Source: Streptomyces seoulensis (GTDB lineage Bacteria > Actinomycetota > Actinomycetes > Streptomycetales > Streptomycetaceae). Taken from it: a stretch of 64,000 bases of DNA. Made by a program: the position numbers and the translations under genes. The notes under the pieces are model-generated. The model saw nothing but the letters and a program-made list of their open reading frames with translations. It was not told the DNA's origin and made no database searches. The stretch covers positions 7,830,353-7,894,352 of the forward strand of contig CP054936.1 of assembly GCA_013364255.1 (NCBI GenBank). The letters run 5' to 3'. Shown here piece by piece: positions 45,731 through 53,230 of the stretch. The first letter of the stretch is position 1; each line of letters opens with the position of its first letter.

Positions 45731-45927
45731 GGGGCTCAAGGAACCGGGGTCCGTCTTCAAACGGGTCTCGACCCTATGTGATCGCGGCCCGCCGCCGTGA
45801 CGTCGGCCTGCTCGACCACCTGCGGTCGGTGAAGGGACCTGACGCCACAGCTGCCGAGGTGTACCGCCTCGTCGGCTGGTGGGCCAAGGACTGGGAAGCC
45901 GTTTCCCAGCACTACAGGGAGGACTGA
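45727..45927 (+). CDS. possible small protein coupled to the response regulator
   Basis: A 66-codon frame opens with GTG at 45727, overlapping the regulator stop (GTGA). The second half (DVGLLDHLRSVKGPDATAAEVY, RLVGWWAKDWEAVSQHYRED) looks like a compact helical peptide with several Trp and normal codon use. The first 16 residues look non-coding. It may be a real small protein or the C-terminal remnant of a larger gene. It ends 16 bases inside the convergent MerR gene. Confidence 0.4.
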   Translation: MRGSRNRGPSSNGSRPYVIAARRRDVGLLDHLRSVKGPDATAAEVYRLVGWWAKDWEAVSQHYRED

Positions 45928-46304
45928 CCCTCTCGCCAACCCGCTGTGATCTCGCGGAACTTGGGGCAGGTGACGATGTCCTCCGCGCCGCATTGCAGGG
46001 CGTGCTCCAAGAGCTGGGTGGCGTGGCGGAGATCGACCATGCGCTGCTCGATCTCGGTGATCTTGGCGCGGATCATCGCCTGCCGGTGCGGCTGGGCGCG
46101 CTGGAATTCCTTGACCTCGCTCAGGGTCAGTCCGGCGTGCTGGTACTTGCGCAGCACCACGATCCGCTCGACCGCCTCCGGGGCGTAGCGCCGCTGCCCG
46201 CTTCGGCGTTCGGGCGCGGGCAGCAGGCCGTGACGTTCCCAGAAGCGGATGGCCGACGCGGGCACCCCGGTGGCCTCGGACAGCTGCCCGATCGTCATGG
46301 CCAT
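45912..46304 (-). CDS. MerR-family transcriptional regulator
   Basis: 130-residue MerR regulator. HTH and wing at about 3-70 (MTIGQLSEATGVPASAIRFWE, SGQRRYAPEAVERIVVLR), a coiled-coil dimer helix, and a C-terminal pair of Cys in ALQCGAEDIVTCPKF that could bind metal or sense redox. Starts at 46304 and 46298 are both possible; 46304 follows AGGGAC. It is divergent from the aldolase gene, with a perfect CTTGAAC-N4-GTTCAAG dyad between them. Confidence 0.88.
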   Translation of the reverse strand: MAMTIGQLSEATGVPASAIRFWERHGLLPAPERRSGQRRYAPEAVERIVVLRKYQHAGLTLSEVKEFQRAQPHRQAMIRAKITEIEQRMVDLRHATQLLEHALQCGAEDIVTCPKFREITAGWREGQSSL

Positions 46305-46348
46305 GTCCCTGCCCTCTCGTCCTTCTCCGCCGGGCCACGGCCGGGCAT

Positions 46349-46372
46349 TTGACTTGAACCTTAGTTCAAGTT
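46349..46372. promoter_or_regulatory. MerR-type operator between regulator and aldolase genes
   Basis: CTTGAAC-N4-GTTCAAG (46353-46370) is a perfect 7-bp dyad, overlapped at its left by TTGACT (46349-46354), which could be a -35 box for the rightward promoter. The arrangement suits a MerR protein binding within a promoter that serves the aldolase operon. Confidence 0.65.
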
Positions 46373-46439
46373 GAAGAGTGGTCGGCACGAGGGCAGCGGC
46401 GGACGAGCCGCCGTCGCCGACCGACTCCAGGAGGACGCC

Positions 46440-47105
46440 ATGACCGACGCACAGATGAGGAAGGAACGGGCCGGCCAACTGGTCGAGGCCGCCGAGCAGC
46501 TCTTCGCGGCGCAGGTGATGTCCCACTCCGGGCACGCCAACCTGAGCGCCCGGCTCGACCACGACAGCTTCCTGCTGACCCCCGGATTCGTCCGCGGGCT
46601 GCGGCCCGAGCACCTGGCCGCCGTCAGCCTGGACGGGCAGGTCTTCGCCGGACAACTCCGTTCGGTGAGCGCCGAGATCATCGCCATGCACAGCACCGTC
46701 TACCGCGCCCGCCCGCAGGCGGGGGCGGTCATCCACACGCACTCGCCCGCCGCGACCGCCTTCGCCGTGGCCCACCGGCCGCTGCCGTGCCGCACCGAGC
46801 CGATGCTGCGCTTCGGACAGGCCGAGGACGTCCCCGTGGTCCCCTGGGGGCCGCGCGGGTCGGACGTGTCGGTCCGCGGCATGGCCGAGATCCTTGAGCG
46901 CCGCCCCACGACGGCCGCGGTGCTGCTCGCCAATCACGGTCTGCTGGTGTTCGGCCCGGACTCGGCGGCCACCGCCCGCCTCCTGGTGGCCATCGAGGAG
47001 AGCGCCGAGGCGGAACTCGCCGCCGCGGCGATCGGCGGTGCCGTCGACTTCCCCGAAGGCGCGGTGGAAGCCGTACGGGCCGCGATCGCGCGGGTGGCGT
47101 CATGA
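46440..47105 (+). CDS. class II aldolase/adducin-family protein
   Basis: 221-residue member of the AraD/FucA fold. Metal-binding His pair in AVIHTHSPAATAFA and a third His in LLANHGLLVFG; early helix LVEAAEQLFAAQVMSHSGHANLSAR. The ATG at 46440 has CAGGAGG upstream. It could be a sugar-phosphate aldolase, an epimerase or a decarboxylase; the substrate cannot be told. The stop overlaps the next gene (ATGA). Confidence 0.88.
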   Translation: MTDAQMRKERAGQLVEAAEQLFAAQVMSHSGHANLSARLDHDSFLLTPGFVRGLRPEHLAAVSLDGQVFAGQLRSVSAEIIAMHSTVYRARPQAGAVIHTHSPAATAFAVAHRPLPCRTEPMLRFGQAEDVPVVPWGPRGSDVSVRGMAEILERRPTTAAVLLANHGLLVFGPDSAATARLLVAIEESAEAELAAAAIGGAVDFPEGAVEAVRAAIARVAS

Positions 47106-47632
47106 CGGACGCTACGACGGGAGCGGAGGCGACGGACGCGCCGGAGGCGCTGTCTGCGGTGGACGACACGGCGGCCGGGCGTGCCGAGGCGGTACGGGAG
47201 CGCTACCGCAGGACCCTGGGAGTCGTACCCGGCGGTGTGCGGGCCCGGTTGCGGCTGGCCCAGGACTTCGGGCGGCTCCCCACCGAGGAGGCGATCGCGG
47301 CCCTGCGCCACATCGTTCTGACCGACAACCCGCTGGGCGCGCGGGTGCAGCAGCTCGTCCACTTCGGCCAGCTCCTGGCGCTGGGCCGGACCGGTCCCGC
47401 CCGCATCCACGCCCGGGGCGCGCTGCACGCGGGCGCGGGGGTCGCCGACCTGATCGGGGTCGCCGAGACCGCGCTGATCACGGCGGGCGTACCGGCCTAC
47501 GCGCTCGGCACCGAGATCGTCGCCGGGATCCTGTCGACCGAGGACGGCCGGGACAGCAGGGACAGCGCCGGCGATGACGGTGGCGACACCGAAGGCCACC
47601 CCCGACCGGCGGAGCAACTGCGCGCGGAGTAG
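47102..47632 (+). CDS. carboxymuconolactone-decarboxylase-like (AhpD fold) protein
   Basis: 176-residue protein with a CMD-type helical core (LRHIVLTDNPLGARVQQLVHFGQ, PARIHARGALHAGAGVADLIGVAETALIT). The CxxC of AhpD-type peroxidase partners is absent, so a redox role is unlikely. The N-terminus (1-35) and C-terminus (155-176) are charged and disordered. It is translationally coupled to the class II aldolase and probably acts in the same pathway. Confidence 0.75.
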   Translation: MTDATTGAEATDAPEALSAVDDTAAGRAEAVRERYRRTLGVVPGGVRARLRLAQDFGRLPTEEAIAALRHIVLTDNPLGARVQQLVHFGQLLALGRTGPARIHARGALHAGAGVADLIGVAETALITAGVPAYALGTEIVAGILSTEDGRDSRDSAGDDGGDTEGHPRPAEQLRAE

Positions 47633-47698
47633 GGCGCGCCCTGCGAGAAGACGGCCGGAAGCATCTGCCCACCGTCTGCCTCCCCGGCCCCACCCGCA

Positions 47699-48328
47699 GT
47701 GGGCCCGTTGGACGAGGCGCACCGGAGTGCCCCGACGTTTGAGGCCCAGGAGGCGCGGGCGGAAGGCTTCGGCATGAGGGCGCTGGAGGAGTTCAAGGAC
47801 TCACAGGTCTGGCTGAAGGTCGACTCAGCCGGCGCATACAACCTCGACCTCGCCGCCAACGAGTACCTGGAGAACGGCCACACCCTGGACAAGCACGTCG
47901 GCAAGACGGACGAGCAGCTGGCGCAGCGCTTGCGCGATCAGCAGACGAACGGGCCGACCCAAGCCTGGCCGCACGGCAAGCCGTACCCCGGCGCCGCGTC
48001 GTCCTTCCCGAGCTACCAGCGGGCGGAGGAGTTGACGGCGTACAACCTCAACCGGAACAAGGCCGCTATCGAGGCGTGGATCAAGGGTCCGCCACCACCG
48101 GAGGAGGGCAAGGTGGAGAAGTTCCTCTCGATCGCGCCGAACGGCGAGACGAGTGGCCGCAGCGTGTTCAAGCAACCGGTGGATCCGAACGACCCGCTGT
48201 CCGGGTACAAGGAGGGTGGGATGAACGCCAAGGCGTACGACGTCACCGGCATCGACACGCGTATCAGGTACGACAGCAGCCGCAACCCGCCGTTCACAGT
48301 CATGACGTCGATGCCCTACAAGCCCTAG
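47699..48328 (+). CDS. orphan RNase A-like CdiA-CT toxin domain
   Basis: 209-residue frame whose residues about 50-209 match the RNase A-like toxin domain found at CdiA C-termini (Yersinia CdiA-CT type). The conserved block GHTLDKHVGKTDEQLAQRL holds His66 and Arg77, with the 11-residue spacing of the catalytic His and Arg described for that family. ASSFPSYQRAEELTAYNLNRN and a C-terminal Thr/Tyr segment (TSMPYKP) follow. No secretion or filament part is present; the GTG start at 47699 is arbitrary and the gene looks 5'-truncated, an orphan toxin tip. Its TAG stop is the target duplicated by the IS701 insertion. GC content is lower than in neighbours. Confidence 0.75.
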   Translation: MGPLDEAHRSAPTFEAQEARAEGFGMRALEEFKDSQVWLKVDSAGAYNLDLAANEYLENGHTLDKHVGKTDEQLAQRLRDQQTNGPTQAWPHGKPYPGAASSFPSYQRAEELTAYNLNRNKAAIEAWIKGPPPPEEGKVEKFLSIAPNGETSGRSVFKQPVDPNDPLSGYKEGGMNAKAYDVTGIDTRIRYDSSRNPPFTVMTSMPYKP

Positions 48329-49774
48329 TAGGGCTTGGTCAGGTTCACTCGTGAGTGGCGTGTCTGCTTGTCTGTCGGTGCCGTTGTCTTGGTGTGACAC
48401 CTGAGGAGTTGGCCGGGGTCCGTGCGGACCTGGAGGCTTTCGCGGCGGAGTTGTTCGACGGGTTCTTTCGTGCGGATCAGCGGCGGTGGGGACAGGCGTA
48501 TGTGCGCGGGCTGCTGCTGGACGGCAGACGCAAGTCGGTGGAGCCGATGGCGGCCCGGCTGGGTGAGGACGGCAACCGGCAGGCGCTGGCGCACTTCATC
48601 ACTTCCAGCCCGTGGGATGCGGCGCATGTGCGGGCCCGGCTGGCCTGGAGGATGCACGAGGTGATCGGCCCGGAAGCCTTGATCGTGGACGACACCGGTT
48701 TCCTCAAGGACGGGGACGCCTCGGCGTGTGTGTCGCGGCAGTACACCGGCACCGCGGGCAAGGTCACCAACTGCCAGGTGGGCGTCTCGGTGCATCTGGC
48801 CACCGACCGTGCCTCGGCCGCGGTCGACTGGCGCCTGTTCGTGCCGGCCTCCTGGGACCCGGCCTCGCCCGAGGCCGATGCGGTCAAGGTCTCCCGCCGC
48901 ACCCGCTGCGGCATGCCCGACCAGGCCGGGCACGTGGAGAAGTGGCAGCTCGCTCTGGACATGATCGACGAGACCCTCTCGTGGGGCATCGACATCCCGC
49001 TGGTGGTCGCGGACGCCGGCTACGGCGATGCCGCCGCCTTCCGCCTCGGTCTGGAGGAACGGGACCTGCCTTACGCGGTCGGTGTCTGCGGCCGGCATAC
49101 CGCGCATCCGGCCGATGCCCGGCCCGTCCAACCGGTCTACGCGGGCACCGGGCGTCCGCCGAAGATGCGGTACCCCGGGCCTGCGCGCAACGTGAAGGAC
49201 CTGGTCATCGCGGCCGGCCGGGCGGCGGCCCGGCCGGTGTCCTGGCGGGAGGGGTCCCGGCCGGGCAAAGGCCGCAGTGGCCTCAAGCGCATGTACTCGC
49301 GGTTCGTCGCTCTCCGCATCCGCCCGGCCGGACGCGGCATCCGCAAGGTCGTCGAGGATCCGGAGCTGCCCGAGCGGTGGCTGCTGGCCGAGTGGCCGGC
49401 CACCGAGCCGGAACCGGTGCAGTTCTGGCTGTCGAACCTGCCCTCCGGCATGCCGCTGGCCACTCTGGTGCGGCTGGCCAAACTCCGCTGGCGCATCGAA
49501 CACGACTACCGCGAGATGAAACAGGCCCTGGGCCTGGCCCACTTCGAAGGCCGCACCTGGACCGGCTGGCACCACCACGTCACCCTCGTCTCGGCCGCAC
49601 ACGCCTTTTGCACCCTGCAACGACTGGCCCGTCACCCAAAAGACGCGGCGCGGGCCTGAGCCTCTACCAAGTCATCCGCGAACTCCAAACACTCCTCGCC
49701 ACCTGGGCCGGCGCCTGCCCCACCTGCCACCGCGACATACCCAAACCGATACGAACCTGACCAAGCCCTACTAG
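48325..49774 (+). mobile_element. IS701-family insertion sequence with CTAG target duplication
   Basis: A complete element: an 18-bp perfect terminal inverted repeat (TAGGGCTTGGTCAGGTTC at 48329-48346 and its complement at 49753-49770), flanked by CTAG at 48325-48328 and 49771-49774. CTAG fits the YTAR target of IS701 elements. The element itself is 1442 bp and carries one transposase gene. It sits between the toxin and its putative immunity gene, with the left CTAG supplying the toxin stop codon. Confidence 0.95.
48394..49659 (+). CDS. IS701-family DDE transposase
   Basis: About 421 residues from the likely GTG start at 48394 (VTPEELAGVRADLEAFAAEL). DDE-core features: LIVDDTGFLKDGDASACVSRQ (first Asp), IPLVVADAGYGDAAAFR (second Asp) and LRWRIEHDYREMKQALGL (Glu, YREMK motif). 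It ends at TGA 49657-49659 after HPKDAARA. The heptamer C-CCA-AAA at 49635-49641, in the correct phase, could allow a -1 frameshift into a frame that continues to 49760 (LSLYQVIRELQTLLATWAGA, CPTCHRDIPKP), giving a longer C-terminus with a CxxC. Confidence 0.88.
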   Translation: MTPEELAGVRADLEAFAAELFDGFFRADQRRWGQAYVRGLLLDGRRKSVEPMAARLGEDGNRQALAHFITSSPWDAAHVRARLAWRMHEVIGPEALIVDDTGFLKDGDASACVSRQYTGTAGKVTNCQVGVSVHLATDRASAAVDWRLFVPASWDPASPEADAVKVSRRTRCGMPDQAGHVEKWQLALDMIDETLSWGIDIPLVVADAGYGDAAAFRLGLEERDLPYAVGVCGRHTAHPADARPVQPVYAGTGRPPKMRYPGPARNVKDLVIAAGRAAARPVSWREGSRPGKGRSGLKRMYSRFVALRIRPAGRGIRKVVEDPELPERWLLAEWPATEPEPVQFWLSNLPSGMPLATLVRLAKLRWRIEHDYREMKQALGLAHFEGRTWTGWHHHVTLVSAAHAFCTLQRLARHPKDAARA

Positions 49775-49800
49775 CCCCACCCGAGAAAGGCCCGCACCAC

Positions 49801-50365
49801 ATGCCCGCCGACCAGGTGTCCTGGGACGCCGCGGTGCGCCACCTGTACAGGGACGCGACCGCGTACATCGCCACCGGCCCGCGTCGCCACGAGGACTGGA
49901 CGCTCGATGTCCTCGCGCTGATGGCCCGTGCCGTGCCGGACCCGAGGGGCTGGGCCAGCGTCGACGACACGCGGGAGGATCCCGAGCGTGCGGGGAGTCC
50001 CACGTGGCCCTTCGCCGTGCACCCCCCCCGAGTACATCGCGCCACGCCTTGACGAGATCGACCGGGACAGTGCCGAGAGCTTGCTCCTGGCCCTCACCGA
50101 GGGTGGCTGCACCTTGGCCAATCTCCAGTACTTCGCCGAGTCTCCGGACGAATTGCGGGCGATGGCACATACGGTTCTCGCGCGGTACGGGGATGAGGCC
50201 ACGTATCACACCAACGTCAGCAAGAGCGGCAGCGCGCCCGGCACGCTCGACTTCACCCGGAAGGCGCTGGGGTACAGCCCCATGAGCGTCTTCACGGAAG
50301 ATTGCGGTCTCGTCGTCGTCTCGGCCACGGAGGTCGGCATGTTCTGGAACTTCAACGACCTGTGA
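49801..50365 (+). pseudogene. putative immunity protein gene, frameshifted in a C8 tract
   Basis: Two frames join into one 187-residue protein if one C is removed from the run of eight C at 50022-50029. The first part (MPADQVSWDAAVRHLYRDAT, DWTLDVLALMARAV) runs to the tract; the second (EYIAPRLDEIDRDSAESLLL, VVVSATEVGMFWNFNDL) runs to the stop at 50365. Without the IS701 element its ATG would lie 30 bases past the toxin stop, with GAGAAAGG as leader, the usual place for a cognate immunity gene. No family is recognised. The C8 tract could be a sequencing error, a mutation or a phase-variable switch. Confidence 0.65.
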
Positions 50366-50383
50366 ACCGGATGCCCATCCCCT

Positions 50384-50898
50384 GTGAGCAAGCTCTTGTC
50401 CAGGTCATTTGAGCGTCAGCTGCGTGAATACAGCCGCAGCCCTCCCGGCCGCATCCGACAGCGGCTGGGCGAGTTCTACGCGATCCCGGACACGGGGATG
50501 CCCGAGTCCGGGACCTGTGACTGGCTGATGGTGGTGGCCGACCACCTGAGGAAGAGCGTCGAGGAAGGTGACGTCCCGCAACCGTCGTCCCCGCAGACGC
50601 ACTGGGAGTGGCACGCGCGCTTCCCGGAAACGGCGCAACTGCTGGGCGGCTGGTTCTCACAGGACATCGTCGACGAGTTCCCGACCACGATGCCGCCGTC
50701 GCCGACTACGCCGCCACCACCGACCCCCACTTGGTCGCGCGCCTCGTGGGCGAACTTCACGAGCTGCTCGCCCTCCCGCTGGACGACGGGGAGCACGCTG
50801 TGGCCGCCGCCGAACTCGGCATGGAGGTCGGTCCGCCCGAGCCGCTCTCCCACGGTGCCTGGTTCGGGGCGCTGGCGACGACGTTGTCCGGCGCCTGA
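50384..50898 (+). pseudogene. CdiI-type immunity protein gene with a -1 frameshift
   Basis: The frame from GTG 50384 reads SRSFERQLREYSRSPPGR, then FPETAQLLGGWFSQDIVDEF, and the neighbouring frame continues DHDAAVADYAATTDPHLVAR, ELHELLALPLDDGEHAVAAA, ending SHGAWFGALATTLSGA. Joined, this matches the plan of contact-dependent-inhibition immunity proteins (Leu-x-Gln-Leu, 'WF-x-QD', acidic, helical repeats). One base is missing near the CCC at 50681-50683. It is the second frameshifted immunity-type gene in a row. Confidence 0.65.
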
Positions 50899-50997
50899 TC
50901 GGGCCTTCAGCACATGGGGCGGGCCATGACGATCCGCGCCGCCGGCCAAGTGCCGTGACCGGGAAGGTTCACCGGGTTTGATCGTAGAGTCTGGTCT

Positions 50998-51351
50998 GTG
51001 TCAGTTGACCAGGGGCAAAGTGCGCGACCTATCGACCAGTGCCGGGACGTCCAAGACGTCCTGGACCAGATCCGGCTGCGTCCCTCCATGTGGGTTCGCC
51101 AGCGGTGTCTGCGGGACTTGCAGAACATCTTGATCGGCTATGCCACGGCTTTGTCCGTTCACGGGGTCGACGAGCCTTTCACCCTGTCGCCCGGTGGTCC
51201 GTTCGCCGAGTGGCTGCGCGCTCGTCGAGGCTGGTCGATGTCTTGTGGCTGGGCTGATGCCATCGAGCGGCATGCCGATGGAGAAGACCCCCTGACGGCG
51301 TTCTTCCATCTACCGGACGAGTACCGGTCTGCCTGCGGGCCTGAGCTCTGA
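50998..51351 (+). CDS. small protein of immunity-like type, function unknown
   Basis: 117-residue protein from GTG 50998. It contains VLDQIRLRPSMWVRQRCLRD, LIGYATALSVHGVDEPF and GWSMSCGWADAIERHADGED, a pattern I associate with small proteins near polymorphic-toxin loci in Streptomyces, so an immunity role is suspected. The C-terminus abuts the truncated IS630 relic and may have been altered by it. It has no signal peptide. The leader is weak and expression unsure. Confidence 0.5.
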   Translation: MSVDQGQSARPIDQCRDVQDVLDQIRLRPSMWVRQRCLRDLQNILIGYATALSVHGVDEPFTLSPGGPFAEWLRARRGWSMSCGWADAIERHADGEDPLTAFFHLPDEYRSACGPEL

Positions 51352-51352
51352 T

Positions 51353-52523
51353 CGTCCGCTATCGGCGCCAGCCGGCTCCAGCATCGGGTTGCGGTTTGCC
51401 TGGCCTCTCCGCCCCAGCGGATGCCCTTCTCGCTGCGGATGCGAGCGCGTTCTTTGCGCTGGGCGGCGAGCACGTCGGGGTGACGGGCGTTGGCATTGCG
51501 CCAGCACAGGTAGCGGTGCAGGGCCCGGGTCTGCGCGGGGTGGCTGCGGTGGTGGGAGTCGGCCAGGGTGAACTGCCGCAGCGGGCCGAAGTGCGCCTCG
51601 ATCGGGTTGGCCCAGGAGGCGTAGGTCGGAGTGAAGCAGAGCTCGACCTTGTTCTTCTTCGCCCAGCGGCGGATGTCCACTCCGGTATGGGCGGAGAGAT
51701 TGTCCAAGATGATGCAGATGGGGGCATCGTCGGGCCGGGCGGCGCGGATCGATTTCAGTGCGCCCTTGCAGCGGCGGCCGATGCCCCACAGTCGGTCATC
51801 GCCGACGGAGTGGCAGCCGTGGAAGTAGGTGACACCGTGGGTGCGGCGGTAGGTCGCCGGCAACCGGTTGGGCTAGCTCTGCTCGGCCCAGCACGAGCCC
51901 GGGGTGGGCCGGATCCCCAGGGGCCCGAACTCGTCGAAGGCGAAGCCCCGGTCCGGGAAGCGATCCAGCACCTGTTCCATGCGGTCGAGCTTGGTATTGC
52001 GTTCGGGGTCGGGCGACTCCTTCCACGTCTTGGTGCGCTGGAAGGTGACGCCGCGGCGCAGCAGCAGACACCGTAAGGCCTCACGGCCGATACGGATGCC
52101 GCGGCCGTGCACGCGGCGCAGATAGGCGGCGAGTTTGCGGATCGACCAGCGGGTGAAGGGCTGGCCGAGCTTGGTGGGGCGTGTGGTGGCCGTCTGGATG
52201 ACGAAGTCCTCGTCGTCATCGCTGAGTAGGCGGGGACGGCCTCCCGCCCACCGAGGGTCCAGGCAGGCCAGGCCGATCTCGTTGAAGCGGTGGATCACAT
52301 CCCGCACCGTGCCCTCGTCGGCCTGGACCAGCTGGGCGATCACTGGCACCCGGTTCCCGCCGGCGGACGTCAGCAGCATCATCGCCCGCCGGTAGCGCAC
52401 CGAGTTGGTACTGTCCCGACGCACGATCTGCCGCAGCCTCTGCCCCCCTGGTCGGTCAGTCTGCGCACCCGCACAGGCTCTGCCATCGCACCTCCAGCGG
52501 TCGGAACGGACGTCACCGCGCAT
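51353..52523 (-). pseudogene. IS630-family transposase interrupted by an in-frame TAG
   Basis: The HTH and linker part (RYRRAMMLLTSAGGNRVPVIA, GRPRLLSDDDEDFVIQTA) runs to CWAEQS, where TAG at 51873-51875 stops it. The same frame then continues LPATYRRTHGVTYFHGCHSV, ICIILDNLSAHTGVDIRRWA and FTPTYASWANPIEAHFGPLR, the DDE core with Asn-Pro-Ile-Glu. A single base change thus inactivated it. The natural stop is also gone, since the frame runs through the truncated end to 51159. Confidence 0.85.
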
Positions 52524-52573
52524 CCAACCGTTCTGACCACCAATCCGGCGAACCTAAGTGGTCACAGCACTAG
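51353..52573 (-). mobile_element. IS630-family relic, left end lost
   Basis: The right end keeps a terminal sequence GTGGTCACAGCACTAG (52558-52573), similar to ends of Streptomyces IS630 elements. No matching left inverted repeat is found near 51350, so the element is truncated there. Its transposase is interrupted by an amber codon (listed next). It is an immobile remnant. Confidence 0.7.
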
Positions 52574-52589
52574 GTGGCCTGGCCGGTCG

Positions 52590-52830
52590 CAGTCGACCGG
52601 CCGGCTGGGTGATCCGGTCATCGGCTTCCTGCCTATGGCGGGGCCCGGCGCCGCCGCGGAGTACGTCCTGGCGCCGCACGAGGCCCTGACTCCGGCGCCA
52701 GGCGAAGCCGCCCTCCACGCCGTACGACCGTCTCTTCGGGGCGTCGCCCGGCGGCGGTCAGGTGTAGCTGATCGGGACGTGGGGCCGCTGGATGTCCTCC
52801 GGGTGGGCCGTGTGGGCCAGGAAGGACGTG
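52590..52830 (+). pseudogene. remnant of a zinc-binding / quinone oxidoreductase gene
   Basis: One frame reads GDPVIGFLPMAGPGAAAEYV then LAPHEALTPAP, a typical catalytic-domain segment of NADP-dependent quinone oxidoreductases (usually 'GDxVxGFLP...AEYV...'). Before and after it the frame loses all resemblance. It is a fragment left between two insertion elements. Confidence 0.5.
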
Positions 52831-52834
52831 TGGC

Positions 52835-53230
52835 ATGCCGGTCCGCCGGTTCGACGGTCATGCTCTGCTGCTCGCTCGCCAGGAAGAAGGGCGCAGGCAG
52901 AGCGACGTCGCTGAGGACGTCGGCGTCAGTGCTGTCCGGGTCAGCGCCTGGGAGACGGGACGGTCAGTGCCGGACCCGGAGAAGCTGCCGCGGCTGGCCC
53001 GGGCGGTGAGCCCGGGACCTTGATCTGATCTTTCCCAGGCAGGGTCACCCCATCTTGCGGACCTGCGGGCCGACGTCGGCTATTCCCAAAGCGCGACGCG
53101 GCAGCTGACGGCGCCCAGGACGTAAGGCCCGGTGGCTGCGGCGGAGAAGGGGCAGCACCGCCTGGCGCCGGAGTACGAGCAGGTCCTCGCCGATGCCTAC
53201 GGGGTGAGCGTGCAAGCGCTGCGGCGGGCT
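52835..53230 (+). pseudogene. XRE-family regulator, 5' part, frameshifted and split by IS630
   Basis: Residues from ATG 52835 (MPVRRFDGHALLLARQEEGR) form an XRE HTH (SDVAEDVGVSAVRVSAWETG) and stop at 53023. Further pieces of the same protein are legible in other frames downstream (LADLRADVGYSQSATRQL, RLAPEYEQVLADAYGVSVQA), so at least two frameshifts have occurred. At 53230 the IS630-family element interrupts it; the 3' part resumes at 55337. Confidence 0.7.
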
